From positions 1 through 64,000 of the forward strand of contig JAPWHR010000001.1 in NCBI GenBank assembly GCA_027214345.1: a DNA stretch of 64,000 nucleotides, in the 5' to 3' direction. The translations under genes and the position numbers were made by a program. This DNA comes from Comamonadaceae bacterium G21597-S1 (GTDB lineage Bacteria > Pseudomonadota > Gammaproteobacteria > Burkholderiales > Burkholderiaceae_C). This document shows, piece by piece, positions 58,325-64,000 of this stretch. Below the pieces are notes generated by a model, which was not told the DNA's origin, made no database searches, and saw nothing but the letters and a program-made list of their open reading frames with translations. How positions within the stretch are numbered: the first letter of the stretch is position 1; every line of letters begins with the position of its first letter.

Positions 58325-59548
58325 TCAGGCCAGCAGGTCGTGCAGGCTGCGTGCGATCACCTGGGTGGCGCGGCGCAGGTCCTCGAGTTCGAGCCGTTCG
58401 TCGGCGCGCTTGGCGTGCGACTCCAGCACGGTGCGCGGCCCGGCGCCGTAGATCACACCGGGGATGCCGGCCTCGCAGAACAGCCGCACGTCGGTGTACA
58501 GCGGCGTTCCCAATGCCGGGATCTTCTCGCCGAACACCTGCTCGCCGTGTTGCTGCAGTGCCGAAACCAGCGGCTGGTTACCGGGCAGCGGCCGCATCGC
58601 CTTGGCCAGCAACATGCGACGAACATCCACCGTAACCCCGGCCATCCCGGCGGCGGCCTGGTTGATGATGCCGCGCAGCGTGGCCTCGACCTCGGCCGGG
58701 TCTTCCTCCGGGATCATGCGGCGGTCGAGCTTGAAGCTGGCGCGCCCGGGCACCACGTTGGTGTTGGTGCCGCCTTCGATCATGCCGACGTTCAGGTAGG
58801 GGTGCGAGATGCCCTCGACCTGCGAGGTGACCGAGCGGTACAGCGTGTTCTGGGCGTACAGCGCGTTCAGGATCTGCACCGCGGCATGGATCGCATCCAC
58901 GCCGGAATCGGGAATGGCGGCATGCGCCATCTTGCCGTGCACCGTGACCTCCATCTGCAGGCAGCCGTTGTGCGCGGTGATGACCTGGTAGCTGAAGCCG
59001 GCGGCGATCATCAGGTCCGGCCGCACGATGCCGTGCCGGAGCAGCCAGGCCGGGCCGACCTCGCCGCCGAACTCCTCGTCGTAGGTGAACAGCAACTCGA
59101 CGCTGCCGCGGGTCGGCCGGGCCACGGCCTCGAGTGCGCGCACGGCGAAGGTGTAGGTGGAAAAGTCGCACTTGCTCACGGCTGCCGCCCGGCCGTAGAT
59201 GCGGCCGTCCTCGATCTCGCCGCCATAGGGGTCGTGGGTCCAGCCCTCGCCCGGAGGTACCACGTCGCCGTGCGCATTGAGCAGCACGGTGGGACCGTCG
59301 CCGTAACGCCGTCGCGCCACCAGGTTGGTGACCGACTCCATGCCGACGGCCCGTACTTCGGCCTGCGGCACGGCGTGTTGTTCCACGTCGATGGCCATGG
59401 CCTGCAGCAGTTGCGCGGTGCGTTCGGCATGCGGCGCGTTGTTGCCCGGCGGCGTGTCGGTGGGGACCTTGATCAGTTCCTGCAGGAAGCGGACCTGTTC
59501 GTCGAAATGCCGGTCGATCCAGGCGTCGAGTTGTTCGTAGGTGTTCAT
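58325..59548 (-). CDS. M20-family metallohydrolase (ArgE/DapE-like)
   Basis: Predicted amidohydrolase of 407 aa. LLNAHGDVVPPGEGW supplies the first metal His and Asp, LFTYDEEFGGE the catalytic Glu pair, and the dimerisation domain begins near GCLQMEVTVHGKMAHAA. The segment that normally carries the metal-bridging Asp (GRGAxDxKG) reads GRAAAVSKCD, with Val at that position. ATG 59548 starts a normal M20 N-terminus; upstream is read through the neighbouring gene in another phase. It lies 14 nt after the UraD-AllC gene, so a ureide or carbamoyl amino acid is the likely substrate. Confidence 0.85.
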   Translation of the reverse strand: MNTYEQLDAWIDRHFDEQVRFLQELIKVPTDTPPGNNAPHAERTAQLLQAMAIDVEQHAVPQAEVRAVGMESVTNLVARRRYGDGPTVLLNAHGDVVPPGEGWTHDPYGGEIEDGRIYGRAAAVSKCDFSTYTFAVRALEAVARPTRGSVELLFTYDEEFGGEVGPAWLLRHGIVRPDLMIAAGFSYQVITAHNGCLQMEVTVHGKMAHAAIPDSGVDAIHAAVQILNALYAQNTLYRSVTSQVEGISHPYLNVGMIEGGTNTNVVPGRASFKLDRRMIPEEDPAEVEATLRGIINQAAAGMAGVTVDVRRMLLAKAMRPLPGNQPLVSALQQHGEQVFGEKIPALGTPLYTDVRLFCEAGIPGVIYGAGPRTVLESHAKRADERLELEDLRRATQVIARSLHDLLA

Positions 59549-59562
59549 GTCGGGTTTCGGTG

Positions 59563-61344
59563 TCAGAGGTCGGCCGCGGTTTCGTGCAGCAGGTTCGAGA
59601 AGGCGCGCACCGCCAGGTCCATGTCGTCGCTGGTGGTCGATTCGAGCGGGTTGTGGCTGATGCCGGCGTTCTGGCCGCGCACGAACAACATGGCCTGCGG
59701 CATCACCTCGTGCAGCTTCATCGCGTCGTGGCCGGCGCCGCTGGTCATGCGGTGCACCGGCACGCCGAGGGCGTCGACGGCGCGTTCCCAGCGCGCCTGC
59801 CACACGGGCGCACACGGCGCCGCCGCCGCGCGCATGGTTTCCTCCATCGTGCAGCGCAACTGGCGCCGTTCGCACACGGCCTCCAGTGCGGCGAGGATGT
59901 CGCGCTCGAGCGCATCGCGCTGCGCGTCGGTGGGCGCACGCATGTCGAGCGAGAACTGGCAACGCCCCGGCACCACGTTGATCGAACCGGCCGGGACGTT
60001 CAGCAGGCCGACCGTGGCCACCGACTCGGCGTCCTGCGCGGCGCGTCGCTCGACGGCCAGGATGACTTCGGCCGCACCGGCGGCGGCATCGCTGCGCCGG
60101 TCCATCGGCGTGGTGCCGGCATGGCAGGCGGTACCGATCAGTTCGACCAGGTAACGCACGCTGCCGTTGATCGAGGTCACGACGGCCAGTGGCAGGTCGA
60201 TCTCGGAGAGCACCGGGCCCTGTTCGATGTGCACTTCGACGAAGCCCAGATAGTCCCGCGGGTCGCGCTTGAGCGCGGCGATGTCCTGCACCCGCAATCC
60301 GGCCTGTTCCATGGCCTGCTGCATCGTGATGCCGTCGGCATCGCGCTGCGCCAGCCACTCGGTGCGGAAATCGCCGATCAGCGCGCCCGAACCCAGGAAG
60401 GTGGCCTTGTAGCGCTGGCCTTCCTCCTCGGCAAAACCGATGACCTCGATGCCGAACGGCAAGCGGGTGCCGCTGCGGTGCAGCTCGCGCACGCAGCCCA
60501 TCGGAACGAAGATGCCGAGCCGACCGTCGTATTTGCCGCCGTTGCGCACGGTGTCGTAGTGGCTGCCGGTCATCAGCAGGGGCGCACCCGGCGTACCCGC
60601 GTGGTAGCGGCCGACGACGTTGCCCACGGCATCGATCTCGACGCTGTCGAAGCCGCATTCGCGCATGCGCGCGGCGATCTCCGCGGCGCAGGCGCGGTGC
60701 GCGTCGGTCAGGTAGGTGACGGTGAGCTGTCCGTTCTCCGCAAAACCCGGGTCGGAATGACGGCTCAGCGACTCATGCCAGTCCCAGACCCTGTTGCCCA
60801 GCGCCGGCGTGATGCCGAATTTGTCGTTCAGCCGCAGCTCGACGATGCGGTGGATGTTGCGCAGGCATTCCTGCAGCTCGACCTCGGGATGGTTGTGCAG
60901 GCGCCGCGCGAAGGTGGCCAGGATCTCCTGCTTGGACAGGCCCTCGGCGCGCGGCCCCCGCACGGCCAGGATGAACGGGTGGCCGAAACGGGCCGCGTAA
61001 TCGGCATTGAGCCGGGCGATGCGGGCCAGTTCATCGTCGGTGCATTGCGTCAGCCCGGCCTTGTTCTGTTCGTGCGTCGATGCGGCGGTCAGCGTGTTGT
61101 CGCGCATGGCCTTGCCCGCCAGCTCCGGGTGGGCGCGCACCAGCGCCAGCTGCTGCTCGCGGCTGGCTGCGCGCACGACCGTGGCCATGGCATGCTTGAA
61201 CTGCGCCAGCGAACGAAAAGGGCGGCTGGCCAGCGCCTGTTCGGCGATCCAGGGCGAATGTTCGTACAGGCCGTCGACCATTGCCAGCGCCTGGTCGCGC
61301 GGGGCGTCGTTGAGGGCTTGCAGCGTGAGGGAAGGAGTCGTCAT
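59563..61344 (-). CDS. fusion of OHCU decarboxylase (UraD) and allantoate amidohydrolase (AllC)
   Basis: Bifunctional protein of 593 aa. Residues 1-175 are OHCU decarboxylase: VRAHPELAGK holds the catalytic His, and NADYAARFGHPFILAVRG and RLHNHPEVELQECLRNIHRI are hallmarks; it converts OHCU to (S)-allantoin. From about 180 an M20-type allantoate amidohydrolase follows, with GSHYDTVRNGGKYDGRLG and FAEEEGQRYKATFLGSGAL for the two metals and VDGSVR-like closing loop (SINGSVRYLVELIG). It thus combines two steps flanking the allantoinase reaction. It is between puuE (15-nt gap) and the M20 hydrolase. Confidence 0.93.
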   Translation of the reverse strand: MTTPSLTLQALNDAPRDQALAMVDGLYEHSPWIAEQALASRPFRSLAQFKHAMATVVRAASREQQLALVRAHPELAGKAMRDNTLTAASTHEQNKAGLTQCTDDELARIARLNADYAARFGHPFILAVRGPRAEGLSKQEILATFARRLHNHPEVELQECLRNIHRIVELRLNDKFGITPALGNRVWDWHESLSRHSDPGFAENGQLTVTYLTDAHRACAAEIAARMRECGFDSVEIDAVGNVVGRYHAGTPGAPLLMTGSHYDTVRNGGKYDGRLGIFVPMGCVRELHRSGTRLPFGIEVIGFAEEEGQRYKATFLGSGALIGDFRTEWLAQRDADGITMQQAMEQAGLRVQDIAALKRDPRDYLGFVEVHIEQGPVLSEIDLPLAVVTSINGSVRYLVELIGTACHAGTTPMDRRSDAAAGAAEVILAVERRAAQDAESVATVGLLNVPAGSINVVPGRCQFSLDMRAPTDAQRDALERDILAALEAVCERRQLRCTMEETMRAAAAPCAPVWQARWERAVDALGVPVHRMTSGAGHDAMKLHEVMPQAMLFVRGQNAGISHNPLESTTSDDMDLAVRAFSNLLHETAADL

Positions 61345-61359
61345 GTGCGGGCCGGCGAG

Positions 61360-62322
61360 TCAGCCGGAAAAGGGGTGGGTGTGCGCCCAGTGGCGGGCGA
61401 TGTCGATCCGGCGGCAGATCCAGACCCGGTCGTGCGACTGCACATGGTCCAGGAAACGCTGCAGCGCCTTCATGCGGGCCGGGCGGCCGAGCAGCCGGCA
61501 ATGCATGCCGACGCTCAGCATCCGGGGCCGGTCCAGCCCCTGCGGGTCGCCCTCGGCGTACAACACGTCGAAGGCGTCGCGCAGGTAAGTGAAGAAGTCG
61601 TCGCCCTGCGCGAAGCCCTGGGCCGACGCAAATCGCATGTCGTTGGTGTCGAGCGTATACGGCACGATCAGCTGCGGAACCACGCTGCCGTCGGTCTTGC
61701 GCACGCGCATCCAGAACGGCAGGTCGTCGCCGTAGTAGTCGCTGTCGTAGGCGAAGCCGCCGTAGTCGGCGACCAGTCGGTGGGTGTTCGGGCTGTCGCG
61801 ACCGGTATACCAGCCGAGCGCGCGTTCGCCGGTCAGTTGTTCGATGATCTCCATGCCGATGCGCATGTGCTCGCGCTCGGTCGCCTCGTCCATCGCCTGG
61901 TAGCTGATCCAGCGCCAGCCATGGCAGGCGATCTCGTGGCCCAGCGAGCGGAAGGCGGCGGTGAGTTCCGGATGGCGCTGCAGCGCCATGCCGACGCCGA
62001 ACACGGTCAGCGGCAGCTGGCGGCGTTCGAATTCGCGCAGGATGCGCCAGACGCCGGCGCGCGAACCGTATTCGTAGATGCTTTCCATGCTCAGGTGGCG
62101 GGCGTTGAACGCGGCCGGATTGAACATCTCCGACAGGAACTGCTCGGAGGCCGGATCACCGTGCAGCACGGAGTTCTCGCCGCCTTCCTCGTAGTTCAGC
62201 ACGAACTGCAGCGCAATGCGGGCGCCATCCGGCCAACGGGCATGGGGCGGGTGGGCGCCATAACCGACGAGGTCGCGGGGATAGGCGGCGGTTGTGTCGT
62301 AGCTGGGCAGGGGCTCGGTCAT
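61360..62322 (-). CDS. puuE: allantoinase PuuE (polysaccharide-deacetylase-like, cofactor-independent family)
   Basis: Enzyme of 320 aa that opens allantoin to allantoate. The NodB-like barrel has the PuuE signature LQFVLNYEEGGENSVLHGD near 38-56, YGSRAGVWRILREFE, GHEIACHGWRWISYQ and GWYTGRDSPNTHRLV. Length fits the PuuE family (about 300-325 aa). It lies between the GntR regulator (13 nt after its stop) and the UraD-AllC fusion, which supplies its substrate and uses its product, so the operon order follows the pathway. Confidence 0.94.
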   Translation of the reverse strand: MTEPLPSYDTTAAYPRDLVGYGAHPPHARWPDGARIALQFVLNYEEGGENSVLHGDPASEQFLSEMFNPAAFNARHLSMESIYEYGSRAGVWRILREFERRQLPLTVFGVGMALQRHPELTAAFRSLGHEIACHGWRWISYQAMDEATEREHMRIGMEIIEQLTGERALGWYTGRDSPNTHRLVADYGGFAYDSDYYGDDLPFWMRVRKTDGSVVPQLIVPYTLDTNDMRFASAQGFAQGDDFFTYLRDAFDVLYAEGDPQGLDRPRMLSVGMHCRLLGRPARMKALQRFLDHVQSHDRVWICRRIDIARHWAHTHPFSG

Positions 62323-62335
62323 GGTACGGTGGCGT

Positions 62336-63001
62336 TCAGGCCAGTGCCTGCGTGATGTCGTTGGTCGGGTAGGGGCGGGTGGCGGTCAGGTGGGCCTCGA
62401 CATGGCTGAGGTGTTCTCCCATCAGCCTTGCCGCCAGTTCGCCGTCGCGCGCAGCCAGCGCGCGCACGATCTGCACATGTTCGTCGTGGGAATGGCCGGC
62501 GTCCTGGCTGCTCTGGTACATCAGCGTGATCAGCGCGCAGCGCGAGATCAGCTGGCCGAGCATCTGGGCCAGCACCTGGTTGCCCATGAGTTCGGCCATG
62601 CGCACATGGAAGTCACCCAGCAGCTCGGTGCGTCCGCTGGCGTCGTCCTGCTCGACGGCGCGTTTTTCCTGCGCGACATGCTCGCGCAGGGCGCGTGCCA
62701 TGGCCGGTGTGACCTGGGCGGCGAAGGCGCGCGCCATCTCGCATTCCAGCATGCGGCGCACCGCGAACACCTGGCGCGCCTCATCGACCGATGGCGCGGC
62801 GACGAAGGCGCCGCGCGCCGGCTCCAGCGTCACCAACTGGTGCTGCGAGAGCTGCAGCAGCGCCTGGCGCACCAGCGTGCGCGAGACGCCGAAGTGGTCG
62901 GCCAGCTTCTGCTCCGCCAGCTTGCTGCCGGGCAACAGTCGGTGCTCGGTGATGGCGCGGGTCAGGGCATGCACGATGGCCGTGGTGGACGACGATTCCA
63001 T
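62336..63001 (-). CDS. GntR-family (FCD domain) transcriptional regulator
   Basis: Regulator of 221 aa. The N-terminal winged helix (about 5-65) reads LLPGSKLAEQKLADHFGVSR then TLVRQALLQL; the C-terminal FCD effector domain has the metal-binding pattern GDFHVRMAELMGN and DEHVQIVRALAARD with HLSHVEAHL at the end. It is the first gene of the minus-strand purine operon and divergent from the HIU hydrolase gene. The TGTATACA palindrome at 63031-63038 in the shared gap is a plausible operator. ATG 63001 gives the expected domain start; the frame upstream runs into the opposite gene. Confidence 0.93.
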   Translation of the reverse strand: MESSSTTAIVHALTRAITEHRLLPGSKLAEQKLADHFGVSRTLVRQALLQLSQHQLVTLEPARGAFVAAPSVDEARQVFAVRRMLECEMARAFAAQVTPAMARALREHVAQEKRAVEQDDASGRTELLGDFHVRMAELMGNQVLAQMLGQLISRCALITLMYQSSQDAGHSHDEHVQIVRALAARDGELAARLMGEHLSHVEAHLTATRPYPTNDITQALA

Positions 63002-63030
63002 GCCGGCATGATAGCCAAAGCACCGGAAAC

Positions 63031-63038
63031 TGTATACA
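63031..63038. promoter_or_regulatory. candidate GntR operator in the divergent purine promoter
   Basis: TGTATACA is a perfect 8-bp palindrome 30 bp ahead of the GntR start and 84 bp ahead of the HIU hydrolase start. FCD-type GntR regulators commonly bind TTGTATACAA-like sites. Binding is inferred from family knowledge and position. Confidence 0.5.
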
Positions 63039-63121
63039 CTTTTGTTTTCCGTTTCGGCAACCCGTACCGCGGCGCGGCGCTCCGTCGGCGCGCGGAGCCG
63101 GTACCCGCCAGGAGGATTGCG

Positions 63122-63475
63122 ATGGGATTGAGCACACATGTACTGGACACCATGCACGGCGTGCCGGCCGCGGGCATGCGGGTCGCGCTGTATACGGTCG
63201 ATGGCGGCGAGCCGGTGCTGGTCAAGCGTTTCACGCTGAACCAGGACGGGCGCAATCCCGACGGCCCGCTGTACGACGACCAGAACCTGCGCACGGGGCT
63301 GTACCGGCTCGCGTTCGACGTCGCGGATTATTTCCGCTCGAAACAGGTGGTGTTGCCGGAACCCAATTTCCTGAACCGGGTCTGCCTGGACTTCGGCGTC
63401 GCCCATGCCGACCAGCACTACCACGTGCCGTTGCTGGTGAGTCCCTGGAGCTACTCCACGTACCGGGGGTCCTGA
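63122..63475 (+). CDS. hiuH: 5-hydroxyisourate hydrolase (transthyretin-like)
   Basis: Small tetrameric enzyme of 117 aa that opens 5-hydroxyisourate to OHCU, the substrate of the UraD domain encoded nearby. Catalytic residues are in LSTHVLDT (H6), QDGRNPDGPL (R44) and QHYHVPLL (H99/H101), and the C-terminus is the signature YRGS. CAGGAGG lies 5 nt before the ATG. It is divergent from the GntR gene and the purine operon across 120 bp and is probably co-regulated. Urate oxidase is not in the window. Confidence 0.96.
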   Translation: MGLSTHVLDTMHGVPAAGMRVALYTVDGGEPVLVKRFTLNQDGRNPDGPLYDDQNLRTGLYRLAFDVADYFRSKQVVLPEPNFLNRVCLDFGVAHADQHYHVPLLVSPWSYSTYRGS

Positions 63476-63500
63476 GCCCGGCCGGAGGCCTGGCGGGTGC

Positions 63501-64000
63501 CTACATCTGGCCTTCGGTGAGGGTGTCGAGCTGGAACTGGCCGCTCTTGTCCCACAACCAGACGTCGCTGTACGTGACCCGGCCCATGCGCGAGGGAATC
63601 GGGTAGGGCGCGGCGGCGCGCACCGTGCGAATGATCTCGGCCATCACTTCGGGCGCATGCCGCGGCGCGCGCCGCCAGTGGATGCCCGCGACCTGGCCTT
63701 GCCGGTCGATGTCGATCTCGAGCACGCCGATGGCGTACAGGTGGGGTTTGAGCATGCCCTTGTAGATGCGCGCGGCGTTATGCGCGTACAGGTGCAGGGC
63801 GGCGTCGCGCCGGTAGGCCTGCGGTGTACTGGCCTGGGAGACGGTCGGCAGCAGCGCCACCGGCGGCAACACCACGGCCGGCGGCACCTCGGAAGCCGCG
63901 GGGGGTGGGGCCGACGGTATCGGGGCGGCGGGAGCCGGTGGCTCGCCGGTCGGGGCGCTGTCGCGTGGCGGTGTGGAGCACGCGGCGACGAGCATGCCGA
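63501..64000 (-). CDS. putative lipoprotein, partial (5-prime end beyond the window)
   Basis: At least 165 residues are visible, ending LDTLTEGQM. The upstream part contains MLVAACSTPP, with VAAC as a lipobox, so the true start is probably a few codons to the right of the window edge. A Pro/Ala-rich linker of about 45 residues follows, then a conserved-looking domain (YRRDAALHLYAHNAARIYKG, VLEIDIDRQGQVAGIHW, RRAPRHAPEVMAEIIR) reminiscent of energy-transducing TonB C-terminal-like domains. A periplasmic or outer-membrane lipoprotein of unknown function. Convergent with hiuH. Confidence 0.7.
   Translation of the reverse strand, partial: GMLVAACSTPPRDSAPTGEPPAPAAPIPSAPPPAASEVPPAVVLPPVALLPTVSQASTPQAYRRDAALHLYAHNAARIYKGMLKPHLYAIGVLEIDIDRQGQVAGIHWRRAPRHAPEVMAEIIRTVRAAAPYPIPSRMGRVTYSDVWLWDKSGQFQLDTLTEGQM

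Overview
The window is high-GC proteobacterial DNA, most likely Burkholderiales and probably Comamonadaceae. The grounds are repeated orphan Bug-type (tripartite tricarboxylate) binding proteins, TRAP transporters, an ornithine-lipid OlsB-like enzyme, MaeB, a CalB-like aldehyde dehydrogenase, a UraD-AllC fusion and dense ATGA-coupled operons. No rRNA, tRNA, insertion sequence or prophage was seen.

Layout. 1-2762: a NitT/TauT-type ABC importer (minus strand). 2957-8279: a minus-strand run of OlsB-like acyltransferase, calcineurin-like phosphoesterase, GT4 glycosyltransferase, polyphosphate kinase and SixA. In front of olsB are four Pho-box-like units at exact 11-bp spacing, so the run reads as a phosphate-stress and membrane-lipid-remodelling operon. 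8375-15955: a histidine kinase and FixJ-type regulator divergent from an orphan DctP-like protein, then a hemerythrin protein and a complete dctP-Q-M TRAP system with a strong terminator between dctP and dctQ. 16118-27190: a complete type I-C CRISPR-Cas locus on the minus strand, in the order WYL regulator, cas3, cas5c, cas8c, cas7c, cas4, cas1, cas2, leader, array. The array has 26 intact 37-nt repeats plus one degenerate leader-distal repeat and 26 spacers. 27810-30017: katG.

30102-35493: a probable aromatic or ring-acid catabolic cluster (FAD monooxygenase, DUF2783-like protein, Bug protein, VOC protein, FAH hydrolase) divergent from a LuxR-type regulator across a 20-bp palindrome. 35518-36384: an alpha/beta hydrolase. 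36439-42292: a five-gene Dpp/Opp-type peptide ABC importer. 42517-43437: a K+ channel with a C-terminal zinc-ribbon-like segment. 43487-48709: a LysR regulator divergent from a DapA-like aldolase/dehydratase, an enolase-superfamily enzyme, a Bug protein and a 2-hydroxyacid dehydrogenase, probably an acid-sugar or hydroxyacid pathway. 48759-56065: a DUF808 membrane protein, a TPMT-like methyltransferase, MaeB, CalB and a wax-ester-synthase/DGAT-like protein with a long basic tail. 56127-63475: a purine ring (urate to allantoate) degradation cluster with GntR regulator, PuuE, UraD-AllC fusion, M20 hydrolase, Bug protein, a tandemly duplicated mini-ORF, a BMP-like protein lacking a signal peptide, and a divergent HIU hydrolase. 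A partial lipoprotein gene runs off the right edge.

The least conventional items are the 40-aa mini-ORF at 57038-57160 (two 20-codon copies, joined by ATGA overlaps to both neighbours), the WYL regulator with an inverted repeat just ahead of cas3, the hairpins in the CRISPR leader, and the Pho-box-like array ahead of the lipid/polyphosphate operon. All functional calls rest on sequence inspection; no database search was run.
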